From assembly GCA_030532385.1 (NCBI GenBank), contig JAUNLG010000002.1, forward strand, positions 92,992-156,991: a DNA stretch of 64,000 nt, given 5' to 3'. Source of the DNA: Anaerococcus sp. (GTDB lineage Bacteria; Bacillota; Clostridia; Tissierellales; Peptoniphilaceae). The notes below the pieces were generated by a model that was given only the letters and a program-made list of their open reading frames with translations, was not told where the DNA came from and ran no database searches. Positions 18,265-26,829 of the stretch are shown piece by piece. The stretch's first letter is position 1; every line of letters begins with the position of its first letter. The translations under genes were made by a program, and so were the position numbers.

Positions 18265-20025
18265 CTATGAATAGAGGTCTGCTTGGGTTAAAAACATTTT
18301 TCTATATAGGCCATCCTTTTTCATCAATTCTTCATGACTTCCTTCTTCGCTGATATGACCCTTGTCACAAACTATGATCCTATCAGCAAATTTGGTTGAA
18401 GAAAGTCTATGGGATATGAAAAGAGAGGTTTGCCCTCTGGATATTTCAAGCATATTTTCAAAAATATCCTGCTCACTTCTAGGGTCAAGGGCGCTTGTCG
18501 GCTCATCCATTATAAAAAACTTTCCCTTATGGACCATAGACCTTGCAAGGGCCAACTTTTGTCCTATACCACCCGATGGTTCAATTCCTTTTTTGCTAAA
18601 TAGGTTGGTTAGGTAGGTTTCTTCCTTATTTTCATTTTTTTCGATCCACTTATCTAATTTTAAGACCTTCATGGCCTTATTGGTTTCATCTCTTTCTTCT
18701 TGATTTATAAGCCTTGATCTTTTAGCCCATAGGTTTTCATTTATCTTGAAGGCAAAGAGTCTAAAGTCTTGGAAGGTAGGGGATAGGATTTTGTAGTAGT
18801 CCTCTTTTCTTATATCTTTCAAATCGATACCATTTATCAAAATCTTTCCACTAGTAGGATCATAAAACTTACATAGAAGCTTTACTATAGTAGATTTGCC
18901 AGCCCCATTTTTCCCAACAAGGGCAAGGGTTTCACCATTTCTTATCTTAAAAGAGCATGATTTTAGGATATATGTATCGCTTTTTGGATATTTAAAGGAT
19001 ACATCCTTAAATTCTATTTCTAGCTTAGAAGGATCTATTTTTTTATAAGACCTATCCTTATCAACTTTCTCCCCTAAATCCATAAATTCAAAGTAGGCCT
19101 TAAGATTTTCATTGATTGAGATTATAGAGGCATAATTTTTTTGCAAAAGGTTTATGGTATTTATCAGCTGAATTATTGCATTAAAATAAAGAGTGAAATC
19201 AGCTAGGCTAATAACTTTTTTTACTAACTTATAAGTTAAATAGATTAAGGAACTTACTATACCAAGGTTTGATGACAGATTCATCATGCTTTGATAAAGT
19301 CCATTCTTATTAAAATAAAGTTTATTTCTATCTACCATCCTATCCATATAATATTTTGACTTCTCTAATATTAAATCCTCGCCATCATAGGTTTTTATAT
19401 CCTTAGAGTATTTAAAATCTTGGGCAAATTGTGCAAAATACTTATAGACCCTTATGTCAGGTACATCAAATTCTTGCTTATCTAGTTCATTTTTCTTTAT
19501 TAATCTTACAAAAATTCTATTAACAAAAACTATTACTAACAAAAGCAAGGGAATTAAAATTGAAAGTCTAACTAGTATGACTATACTAAAAAGGGCAGTT
19601 ATTAGGGATGGTATTACGGAATATATTGTTTCATATAAGCCCAAAATTGAAAAGACCGAATGATGAGCCTTCTCTAATTTATCTTGAATATCCTTACTAT
19701 CCGTCTTTTCTATGGGTAGGTTTAAGGCTTTTTCACTTAGTTCAAATTGCAACCTATCAACCATAGACTCAAATACAAGAGAAAAATAGTTGTCATGGTA
19801 TTGGCTTAAAATAAGAAAGGAAGTATTTGCCAGTAATACTAGGGCCAGCATGAAGGAAATTTTCCCTAAGTTTATTTCTGCCGAAAGATTTTCAATTATG
19901 ATTTTTGGTGCAAATAAGTTAATTATTGGTAGTAGGCCTAGGATTAGAAACATTATTAGAAGTTTTAAGGTAAAATGCTTAAAATCCTTATCAAACCTTC
20001 TAAAGATTAAGTATAAATTTTTCAT
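18265..20025 (-). CDS. ABC exporter half-transporter B (ATPase-permease)
   Basis: This 586-residue protein fuses about six membrane segments (residues 20-310) to an ABC ATPase. The ATPase has Walker A GKNGAGKST, an altered signature PSGGIGQKLALAR, Walker B FFIMDEPTSALD and H-loop ISHRLSS. It overlaps its partner gene by four bases, so the two are translated together and probably form a heterodimer. Substrate is unknown; the group includes peptide, drug and lipid exporters. The signature lacks the usual leading Leu and carries Ile where related proteins often have Glu, which may make one nucleotide site asymmetric. Confidence 0.85.
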   Translation of the reverse strand: MKNLYLIFRRFDKDFKHFTLKLLIMFLILGLLPIINLFAPKIIIENLSAEINLGKISFMLALVLLANTSFLILSQYHDNYFSLVFESMVDRLQFELSEKALNLPIEKTDSKDIQDKLEKAHHSVFSILGLYETIYSVIPSLITALFSIVILVRLSILIPLLLLVIVFVNRIFVRLIKKNELDKQEFDVPDIRVYKYFAQFAQDFKYSKDIKTYDGEDLILEKSKYYMDRMVDRNKLYFNKNGLYQSMMNLSSNLGIVSSLIYLTYKLVKKVISLADFTLYFNAIIQLINTINLLQKNYASIISINENLKAYFEFMDLGEKVDKDRSYKKIDPSKLEIEFKDVSFKYPKSDTYILKSCSFKIRNGETLALVGKNGAGKSTIVKLLCKFYDPTSGKILINGIDLKDIRKEDYYKILSPTFQDFRLFAFKINENLWAKRSRLINQEERDETNKAMKVLKLDKWIEKNENKEETYLTNLFSKKGIEPSGGIGQKLALARSMVHKGKFFIMDEPTSALDPRSEQDIFENMLEISRGQTSLFISHRLSSTKFADRIIVCDKGHISEEGSHEELMKKDGLYRKMFLTQADLYS

Positions 20026-21770
20026 TTAGCCTCCTTATAGGCTTTAGCCTGTAGGTCGTATAAGTTCTTATACTCTGCATTTTCTTTAAGTAAGATCTCA
20101 TGGGGGTCATCGCCTATAATCTTTCCATCTTTTAGAAAAATAACCCTATCACAAAACTTGGTAGAGGCAAGCCTGTGGGAGATAAAGATTGATATTACAT
20201 TAGCTTTTAAGTCATTGTAAGCCATATAAAGGTCCCTTTCAGCCAAGGCATCTAGCTGGGATGTTGGTTCATCTAAAAGGAGGATCCTGGCCTTATCTTT
20301 ATTTAGGGCCCTTGCTAGAAAGATTCTTTGTTTTTGCCCTCCAGATAAATCTATTCCCTCTTCATCAAGAATCCTTAGTAAAACTTGGTTTTCAGTTTTA
20401 TCATAAGAATTTATTATCTCATCAAGTCCGGTTTTCTTATATAAGACATCCAAGTTTTTATCAGATGAGTCAAATAAAATATTCTCCTTAATGCTAAAGG
20501 GGAGAAGTGATGAATCTTGAAAGATTGCTGCAAGGATTTGTCTATAATTTGGACCATAGTCGTTAATATTTACTCCATTTAATAAAATCTCTCCCTTACT
20601 TACCTTATAAAATCCACAGATTAAGTGGGCCAGGGTAGACTTACCTGCTCCATTCTCACCAACTAAAGCAAGGGATTGTCCATCTTCTATGGTTAGGTTT
20701 ATATCTTTTAAGATATAAGTATTTGTATTAGGATAGGCAAAATATACATTTTTAAATTCAAGCCTAAGTTTATCAAAAGTAGGCAGACTTTTATAAGTAT
20801 TATCGACCTTACTACCTTCAAAAATTTTGAAAAAATATTTAAAACTAGCCTCTGATGTTCTAAATGCAGAAATATTCCAAGTTATATCATTTGTAAAAGA
20901 TACAAAGGCAAAAATAGCTGTAAAATATATGTAAAAATCACCTAGATTGATTAATCCATTGACAAGGGATTTAATTAGCCAGATAAAAATTATAATATTT
21001 CTAAATAAGTCAATGAGCTTAGCGGTGTTAAATAATTTAATGGACCTTTCATTTAATCCCTTATATTCCATTATTCTTTTTTTATTGGCATCCATATAAT
21101 AAGACCTAAAAAGAGATATGAAGTTAAAAATTTGTATATCTTTTTTAGATTCTGGACTTCTAAGTTGGTAGTTTAGTTTTGAAAAGATATTCCAAATTTC
21201 TGATTCATTGGCATAATAATCTTGATAGAAAATCGTCATTTTATAACTTAGGTAAAAGCTTAAGGTTGATGTCAATAAAATTATGCTAAATAAAATAAGT
21301 CCCATTGAAAAGAAAATCCAGATAAATCCAGAGATAGAAATAAGAATGGACAAAAAGATAGGAAGGTTCATCATTATGCCTCCAGCCCCTGAGAAGGGAG
21401 ATTCACAAGCCTTTAAGGCATTGTTGATAATCTCAATTTTCTCCTTATCTTTTTGTTCGTCAAAGTCTAGATTTAAAGAATAGGAGGTAATCATTCTAAT
21501 AAAGTGGTACCTTACATTATTCATTCTCATCCTATAGTTATTCATGATAAAAGAATCCATAAAACTCATTAGACTACTTATTATCATAAGACCTATAAAA
21601 AAAGTAAGAAAAAAGCTAAAGGGTTTATCAGCATTTTTCAATATGTAAGCTGGCGAAATAATCCATACAAAAGGCCTTAGACCCATGAATATGGAGTAAA
21701 GACCAATCAAAATAAACATGATAGGCTCAAGCTTGGCCATCTGCTTAAATAAAAATCTAATTTCTTTCAT
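20022..21770 (-). CDS. ABC exporter half-transporter A (ATPase-permease)
   Basis: The upstream partner is 582 residues long, with an N-terminal six-helix membrane domain and a C-terminal ATPase: Walker A GENGAGKST, canonical signature LSGGQKQRIFLARAL, Walker B ILLLDEPTSQLDA and H-loop ISHRLAS. It is 22-25% glutamate/lysine-rich in the coupling loops by eye and otherwise ordinary. A 13-bp inverted repeat lies 17 bases before its ATG on the minus strand, probably a regulatory site. No two-component system or MarR-type gene is adjacent. Exported substrate cannot be read from sequence. Confidence 0.85.
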   Translation of the reverse strand: MKEIRFLFKQMAKLEPIMFILIGLYSIFMGLRPFVWIISPAYILKNADKPFSFFLTFFIGLMIISSLMSFMDSFIMNNYRMRMNNVRYHFIRMITSYSLNLDFDEQKDKEKIEIINNALKACESPFSGAGGIMMNLPIFLSILISISGFIWIFFSMGLILFSIILLTSTLSFYLSYKMTIFYQDYYANESEIWNIFSKLNYQLRSPESKKDIQIFNFISLFRSYYMDANKKRIMEYKGLNERSIKLFNTAKLIDLFRNIIIFIWLIKSLVNGLINLGDFYIYFTAIFAFVSFTNDITWNISAFRTSEASFKYFFKIFEGSKVDNTYKSLPTFDKLRLEFKNVYFAYPNTNTYILKDINLTIEDGQSLALVGENGAGKSTLAHLICGFYKVSKGEILLNGVNINDYGPNYRQILAAIFQDSSLLPFSIKENILFDSSDKNLDVLYKKTGLDEIINSYDKTENQVLLRILDEEGIDLSGGQKQRIFLARALNKDKARILLLDEPTSQLDALAERDLYMAYNDLKANVISIFISHRLASTKFCDRVIFLKDGKIIGDDPHEILLKENAEYKNLYDLQAKAYKEAK

Positions 21771-21786
21771 ATAGTTTTACTCCCTT

Positions 21787-21823
21787 ATCTAAATAAAGTT
21801 AGGATAAGCTACTTTATTTAGAT
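21787..21823. promoter_or_regulatory. 13-bp inverted repeat upstream of the ABC exporter, with a third half-site
   Basis: ATCTAAATAAAGT (21787-21799) and ACTTTATTTAGAT (21811-21823) are perfect inverted arms with an 11-base spacer. TATTTAGAT recurs at 21863-21871. On the minus strand the repeat is not followed by a T-run, so it does not look like a terminator for the upstream gene; an operator or leader hairpin for the exporter operon fits better. Confidence 0.6.
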
Positions 21824-21894
21824 CAAAATAATAATTTTTTTTTACTAATAAGATTTATCATATATTTAGATAAAATTTTACATAAGGACAATTT

Positions 21895-22515
21895 TTATAT
21901 ATCCTTGCCCGTTAGAAAGCTAATAGTCATCTTATCCTTGGCTTTTTCTATATCTTTGATTTTAAAATTTTTGACCTTATAAGTATTATCAAAGGCTATA
22001 AGGTTATTAATAGTCTTTCCAAGACCTTTTATTTCAAGGATTCCCTTAGAACTTTCTATCCTAAGACCCTTGTCTATTGCGTAGTTTATTTGGTTTTCAA
22101 TTAGTTTAGGGTCAAAGTCATTTACCCAATCATTAATATATATAAGACCCTCATACTTATTTAGGGAAAAGTCAACCTTGTGATTGAGGTAGAAGGAATT
22201 AAAGAAAATTTTAAATAGAAAAAAACCTGTAGCATAGGAAAGGTTCCTATACCTGATGTCTTTATCCAAAGTTAAGATTACCTCTTTTCTACTCTCCCTA
22301 CCCTCTATTAGGTGGATAACTTTGCCGTTTTTTTCGTAGGTCTTTTTTATCCTTTTACCTGATATAAATCCTGGCTCATCCAATAAAATATCACTAGATG
22401 GCATAAAAATCGTCTTTTCTAAGCTTAAATATGTCATATCATTGTCGTATTTTCGTGAAAGAACCCTGGACTTTATATTGCTTATCTCAGGGTATGTATA
22501 ATAAATTTTTCTCAT
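21895..22515 (-). CDS. AlaX-like protein lacking the zinc/editing ligands
   Basis: This 206-residue protein looks like a divergent relative of AlaX, the free-standing editing domain that deacylates mischarged Ser/Gly-tRNA-Ala. The match is in layout: an N-terminal beta domain with KTIFMPSSDILLDEPGFISG where AlaX has a T.FYP..GGQ..D.G.I pattern, then GKVIHLIEG. Next comes RNLSYATGFFLFKIFF where AlaX has its HTAQHLL helix, and finally VKNFKIKDIEKAKDKMTISF near the C-terminus. The catalytic HxxxH and CxxxH positions read YATGF and hydrophobic residues, so zinc binding and editing are probably lost. Role unknown. It has its own extended -10 promoter. Confidence 0.5.
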   Translation of the reverse strand: MRKIYYTYPEISNIKSRVLSRKYDNDMTYLSLEKTIFMPSSDILLDEPGFISGKRIKKTYEKNGKVIHLIEGRESRKEVILTLDKDIRYRNLSYATGFFLFKIFFNSFYLNHKVDFSLNKYEGLIYINDWVNDFDPKLIENQINYAIDKGLRIESSKGILEIKGLGKTINNLIAFDNTYKVKNFKIKDIEKAKDKMTISFLTGKDI

Positions 22516-22530
22516 AATTACCTCTTTTTA

Positions 22531-22539
22531 ATTATATCA
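22531..22539 (-). promoter_or_regulatory. Extended -10 promoter of the AlaX-like gene
   Basis: On the minus strand the sequence reads TGATATAAT, a perfect TGnTATAAT extended -10 element, with only a weak -35 region. The start lies about 10 bases downstream, giving a very short leader before the ATG. Confidence 0.6.
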
Positions 22540-22567
22540 TATGTCAAGATTTTAATAAGTAAAACTG

Positions 22568-22576
22568 TGTTATAAT
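22568..22576 (+). promoter_or_regulatory. Extended -10 promoter of comEC
   Basis: TGTTATAAT is a perfect TGnTATAAT motif 16 bases before the comEC ATG; no good -35 is visible. It is the divergent partner of the promoter at 22531-22539. Confidence 0.6.
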
Positions 22577-22592
22577 TAGAAAAGAGGATATT

Positions 22593-24755
22593 ATGAGAGA
22601 TAAAATTTTGACTTTTTTACTAGGCCTATTACTGGGGTCTTACTTATTTATTAATTATGAGAATTTAGAACTTATTTACCTTCTACCGATAGTCTTGGTG
22701 GGGATTTTTTTATATATGAAAAAGACCAGGTATTATTTGCTTTTCCTAGGCTTAATTATAAGTTTTTTAGGATCAAGCTTTATCTTTTCTTCAAAGATAC
22801 TAAAAAATGACCAAAAAAGGCTAATGGTTTTTGAAGTTTTAGAAAAAAGAAGGGTAGATGAGTCCTATAGGTACATACTTAGGGCAGAAGATGGGAAGGT
22901 TTCTGAAAAGACCCTTTATTTTTCTAAAAGAGATCTTGATATTGGCCAAAGATTTAAGGCTAAGGGAGATTTTTCAAAGCCTTCAACCAATACCAATCCC
23001 AACCTATTTTCCTATAGAAAGTATTTAGCCAGTAAAAATATTTTCTCTCAGGTTAAATTTGATGGGAAATTAAAATTTTATAAGTCAAGAAAGCCTAGCT
23101 TAGTTTTTAGGGATTGGTTTTATAAGTATGTCCATGAGATTTTTGATAAGAATTTATCAAAGCTTGCCAGTGACTTTGCAAACTCCCTCATACTTGGAGA
23201 AAATCTTTTGGATAATCAACCTATTAGAGACCTGGGGCTTGCACACATTCTTGCTATATCAGGTCTTCACTTGGATTTAATCCTTGGATTTTTATTATTT
23301 ATCTTTGCCAAATTAAATATAAATTATAAGATTAGCTATCTTTTAAGCTTTCTTTTATCCCTAGCTTATGGATATTTGATAGGGTTTCCCTTTTCTGTAC
23401 TTAGGGTTTTGGGACTAAACCTCTTCTCCTACCTTTCTTTTAGACTTAAAAAGCCCCTGGATAAAATAAAGGCCTTGCTTATTATAGCTAGCATAATTGT
23501 CTTATTTAATCCCTTTGCTATATTAAATTCTGGTTTTATCCTAAGTTTTGTGGCATCTTTTTCCGTATATTTGATATATCCTTACTTTAAGAGAAAAACT
23601 TTTGTGAAAGATTCCCTAGCCTTTACAGGATCAATCCAGCTAGGACTAATGCCTTTTATGATTTATTATAATGGGTCAATTAACTTACTTGCTATCCTTG
23701 CTAACTTCCTAATTTTGCCAATATTTACCCTTACCATGGGTCTAATATTTTCTCTTTTATTAGGATTTTGGCTGATAAGACCACTTGCTTTTCTAATATT
23801 TGGCCTAATTGACCTACTAGTTGAAGGTATTGTATCTCTTGCAGGAGTCCTTGGGTCCTTTGACTTTTTTAACCTATATTTTAAAAGACCTCATATCCTA
23901 ATGGTGGTCTACTTTTTCCTAAGTATACTAATACTGACCAATGTCCTTAGGACTTATGCTAAGAAAAATGCTAATTTAATTTTTATATCTATCTTAATCC
24001 TAATTTTTACCCTTGGAAACCAAAAGGATAAAAGTTATTATCAGATGATAGACATAGGTCAGGCAGATTCTTTTTTGTTAGCTGATAGGGGTGATTATTA
24101 CCTAATAGATCTTGGAAAAGAGGGATTTAGGTCCTATGATTCAGGAGAAAAAGTCTTGCTACCCTATCTAAAATCCTTAGGTATTAGTAAGATTAAGGGA
24201 ATATTTATAAGCCATGAAGACTCTGACCATGTGGGTAGCCTTGATTTAATTTGTAAAAACTTTGATGTAGAAAACATCTTTACAAGTCCTGCCAATAAAA
24301 TATCCACAAAGGGGCCTAGGATAAGGTATCTTAAGGAGAAGGATAAGATAATCCTAAATGATGGATATATAAAAGTTGTATATGCAGGTATGGGTGATGA
24401 TGAAAATGAAGATTCCCTTGGCCTATTGATTAATATTAAGGAAGTTAAGATCTTAACCCTTGGAGACCTGCCTAAAAATATAGAAGATATGCTAGATGTA
24501 AAGGCTGATATATTAAAACTATCCCACCATGGGTCAAAGACTTCATCATCAAAGACCTTTATAGACAAGGTTGATCCAAGTATAGTTCTTATATCTGCGG
24601 GTAAAAATAATATCTACGGTCATCCCCACAAGGAAGTTTTGGAAAATCTTACTGGTAGAAGAGTCTATAAGACCTATGAAGATGGGCTAGTTCATATGGA
24701 CTTTGGCAAAAATTTTAGGATTGAAGGATACAATAAGGGAGGTTATTTTAGGTGA
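22593..24755 (+). CDS. comEC: Competence/DNA-uptake channel protein ComEC
   Basis: ComEC forms the inner-membrane channel that takes up single-stranded DNA in transformable bacteria. The 720-residue protein has N-terminal membrane helices and an OB-like extracellular segment. The Competence domain core contains LGLAHILAISGLHLDLILG near residue 210. The C-terminal metallo-beta-lactamase-like domain has DIGQADSFLL, ISHEDSDHVGSLD and LKLSHHGSKTSS, the last two carrying the metal-ligand motifs. All three modules are present, so the protein looks functional. It is coupled to holA through a GTGA overlap; the comEC-holA-rpsT order is common in Firmicutes. Confidence 0.93.
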   Translation: MRDKILTFLLGLLLGSYLFINYENLELIYLLPIVLVGIFLYMKKTRYYLLFLGLIISFLGSSFIFSSKILKNDQKRLMVFEVLEKRRVDESYRYILRAEDGKVSEKTLYFSKRDLDIGQRFKAKGDFSKPSTNTNPNLFSYRKYLASKNIFSQVKFDGKLKFYKSRKPSLVFRDWFYKYVHEIFDKNLSKLASDFANSLILGENLLDNQPIRDLGLAHILAISGLHLDLILGFLLFIFAKLNINYKISYLLSFLLSLAYGYLIGFPFSVLRVLGLNLFSYLSFRLKKPLDKIKALLIIASIIVLFNPFAILNSGFILSFVASFSVYLIYPYFKRKTFVKDSLAFTGSIQLGLMPFMIYYNGSINLLAILANFLILPIFTLTMGLIFSLLLGFWLIRPLAFLIFGLIDLLVEGIVSLAGVLGSFDFFNLYFKRPHILMVVYFFLSILILTNVLRTYAKKNANLIFISILILIFTLGNQKDKSYYQMIDIGQADSFLLADRGDYYLIDLGKEGFRSYDSGEKVLLPYLKSLGISKIKGIFISHEDSDHVGSLDLICKNFDVENIFTSPANKISTKGPRIRYLKEKDKIILNDGYIKVVYAGMGDDENEDSLGLLINIKEVKILTLGDLPKNIEDMLDVKADILKLSHHGSKTSSSKTFIDKVDPSIVLISAGKNNIYGHPHKEVLENLTGRRVYKTYEDGLVHMDFGKNFRIEGYNKGGYFR

Positions 24756-25759
24756 ATTATATAGAATTTATGAATAATATTGATAAGGCAAGGGGGGTCT
24801 ATCTGATAGATTCTAAGGAAGATTTCCTAAGTGATACTATAATTAAAGCAAGCAAGGACCTTGTTAATATCAAGGACTTTAACCTTACAGAACTTAGGGG
24901 GGAGGATGATTATGAAAAAATAAAAACCTCCCTTGAGACCTATCCTGTAATGGAAGACCTTAGGGTTCTTATTCTCAAAGATATTGACCTATCAAAGAAA
25001 GAAATTAAAAATTATTCCCATATTCTAGATAGGCTCATTGAGGATATAAAGGATATTCCTTCTTATAGTCTTTTTTTGATATTTTCAACCAAAGCTCCCT
25101 TTAAGGGAAAATTTTATAAGAAGGTCAAGGAATATGGTCATATAGTAGAAATAGAAAAACTTAATAGAAAGGAACTAATGTCCTTTATAGGAAGAAGGTT
25201 TTTATCATCAAAGAAAAGAATATCTAAGGCCTTGATTTCTGATATAATAGATAGGTTCTCCTATCTTTCCAAGGGATCAGACCTTTCTTTATATGACTTA
25301 GTTAATACAATTGATAAAATAATAGCCAATACTGATAAAGAAGTAATCGAAAAAGAAGATGTAGAAGACCAACTAAGAAAAATTTTAAATTTAAATATTT
25401 TTAATCTGACAGATGCCCTAAGTAGTAAGGATACAAAAAAGGCCTTAGAAACCTACCTTTATATGAAAAATGATGGAGAAGATATTTTTATGATCTATTA
25501 TATGATCATAAGGCAGGTAAGAAATTTACTTGGTATAAAACTTCTTACTGATAAAGGTTTTAATGATTCATCCATTAGAAAATACTTGGGACTTTCGCCC
25601 TTTGAGCTTAAGAAAGATAGGGGCTTTGTTAGAAATTTTACTAGTAAAGAACTTTTTACTATCCACCAAAGGTTATATAAGATGGATCTTAGGCAAAAGA
25701 GTGGGGATTTTGATATGGACAGGGAGCTTATAATTTTAATTGGAAAATTTAGCAAATAA
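24752..25759 (+). CDS. holA: DNA polymerase III subunit delta
   Basis: HolA is the clamp-loader subunit that opens the sliding clamp. The 335-residue protein starts with GTG at 24752, overlapping the comEC TGA, with GGGAGG about ten bases upstream. Family features include YLIDSKEDFL at the N-terminus and LRVLILKDID near residue 69. The C-terminal collar region has FMIYYMIIRQVRNLLGIKLL. Sequence identity within HolA is low, but the comEC-holA-rpsT context makes the call secure. Confidence 0.9.
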   Translation: MNYIEFMNNIDKARGVYLIDSKEDFLSDTIIKASKDLVNIKDFNLTELRGEDDYEKIKTSLETYPVMEDLRVLILKDIDLSKKEIKNYSHILDRLIEDIKDIPSYSLFLIFSTKAPFKGKFYKKVKEYGHIVEIEKLNRKELMSFIGRRFLSSKKRISKALISDIIDRFSYLSKGSDLSLYDLVNTIDKIIANTDKEVIEKEDVEDQLRKILNLNIFNLTDALSSKDTKKALETYLYMKNDGEDIFMIYYMIIRQVRNLLGIKLLTDKGFNDSSIRKYLGLSPFELKKDRGFVRNFTSKELFTIHQRLYKMDLRQKSGDFDMDRELIILIGKFSK

Positions 25760-25760
25760 A

Positions 25761-25817
25761 AAATGAGTGATTATCAGTAGCCATATGTGGGGATCCGATA
25801 CTGATTATCACTCATTT
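25761..25817. terminator. Bidirectional terminator between holA and rpsT
   Basis: AAATGAGTGATTATCAGTA (25761-25779) pairs with TACTGATTATCACTCATTT (25799-25817), 19 positions with one mismatch and a 19-base loop. On the minus strand it runs into six T, which suits rpsT termination; the plus side is less T-rich. Confidence 0.85.
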
Positions 25818-25821
25818 ACTA

Positions 25822-26088
25822 TTAGGCTTCTACTTTATTTAATGCTTTTGCCATCCTAGAAGAAGTTCTTGCGACCTTATTCTTGTGCATAACATTTTTA
25901 GCTTCAGCTTGTTTTAATCTTTTGTCAGCTTTTTTGAAATATTCCTTAGCCTTATCAAGATCATTAGCTTCTATAGCTTCATCAAATCTTTTTACAAGAG
26001 TTTTGATTTCAGATTTTCTAGCCTTATTTCTTGCAGTATTTCTTTTAGCAATGTCAATTCTTTTTTTACTAGATTTAATATTTGCCAT
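25822..26088 (-). CDS. rpsT: 30S ribosomal protein S20
   Basis: S20 binds 16S rRNA at the base of the small subunit. The 88-residue protein shows the family start MANIKSSKKRIDIAKRNTAR and the C-terminal HKNKVARTSSRMAKALNK. It is highly basic and helical. The ribosome site on the minus strand is AGAGGTGAG. A well-formed promoter lies upstream and a strong hairpin follows the stop. It is convergent with holA and divergent from lepB. Confidence 0.97.
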   Translation of the reverse strand: MANIKSSKKRIDIAKRNTARNKARKSEIKTLVKRFDEAIEANDLDKAKEYFKKADKRLKQAEAKNVMHKNKVARTSSRMAKALNKVEA

Positions 26089-26129
26089 TTAAGTCTCACC
26101 TCTTTTTCTCAAATTTTATCGACTGATAC

Positions 26130-26158
26130 ATAATACCATAATTTCAGCTAATTTACAA
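26130..26158 (-). promoter_or_regulatory. rpsT promoter
   Basis: On the minus strand TTGTAA (26158-26153), a 17-base spacer and TATTAT (26135-26130), with a TGG extension before the -10. This fits a strong constitutive promoter. Confidence 0.75.
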
Positions 26159-26186
26159 GTATAATTAAAAGAATGTCCCCAATATT

Positions 26187-26214
26187 TTGAACAATTGGGA
26201 ATTTAGTATATAAT
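26187..26214 (+). promoter_or_regulatory. lepB promoter
   Basis: TTGAAC (26187-26192), a 16-base spacer and TATAAT (26209-26214), about 24 bases before the lepB ATG. A short CCCAAT/ATTGGG inverted repeat overlaps the -35 region. Confidence 0.7.
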
Positions 26215-26237
26215 TTAATAAGAAAAGAGAGGTAAAT

Positions 26238-26816
26238 ATGAGCAAAAATACACAAAAAAAATCAAATGATCAAGGAATCTTATATATAATATGGGATTGG
26301 GTTAAGACTATTGCTATTGCTTTAATTATTACTATCCTAATAAAATTATTTGTAATTGATGCAACCCAGGTTTCTGGAATCTCTATGTTAAATACCCTCC
26401 ATGATGGAGATATACTTTTAGTAAACAAGATAGGAACTCATTTTAGAGATTTTTCTAGGGGAGATATAATTATTTTAAAGGCTCCTGATTATCCAGGTCG
26501 CCTATATGTTAAAAGAATAGTAGGCGATCAGGGAGATAAGGTTGAGCTAAAAGATGGTAATGTTTTAGTAAATGGTGAACTTGTTGAAGAAAGATATACC
26601 TCTATACCTGAAACTTTCCCAAGTGCTGATAAGACTTCTTGGCAACTTGAAGAGGGAGAGTATTTTGTAATGGGAGATAATAGGATTCCTGGAGCTAGTA
26701 ATGACTCTAGAAATTTTGGACCCATACCAGAAGATAGCATAGTTGGCCATGCCTTTTTAAGGTTTTATCCATTTGATTCTATAGGACTTATAGATAATAA
26801 GCCTTATTCAAACTAG
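26238..26816 (+). CDS. lepB: Signal peptidase I
   Basis: LepB removes signal peptides from exported proteins at the outer face of the membrane. The 192-residue protein has one N-terminal membrane anchor (residues ~15-37). The catalytic Ser lies in SGISMLNTL near residue 52, and the catalytic Lys region is [16 protein letters not shown] near residue 90. The conserved [19 protein letters not shown] box completes the S26 family set. The single-anchor topology is typical for Gram-positive type I peptidases. It starts a two-gene unit with lepA, 14 bases away. Confidence 0.95.
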   Translation: MSKNTQKKSNDQGILYIIWDWVKTIAIALIITILIKLFVIDATQVSGISMLNTLHDGDILLVNKIGTHFRDFSRGDIIILKAPDYPGRLYVKRIVGDQGDKVELKDGNVLVNGELVEERYTSIPETFPSADKTSWQLEEGEYFVMGDNRIPGASNDSRNFGPIPEDSIVGHAFLRFYPFDSIGLIDNKPYSN

Positions 26817-26829
26817 TAAAAGGAGATAT

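Noticed and set aside
21787..21850. Inverted repeat as a terminator of a plus-strand transcript (T-run at about 21833)
   Set aside because: No plus-strand gene transcribes into it, and the T-run is nine bases past the hairpin.
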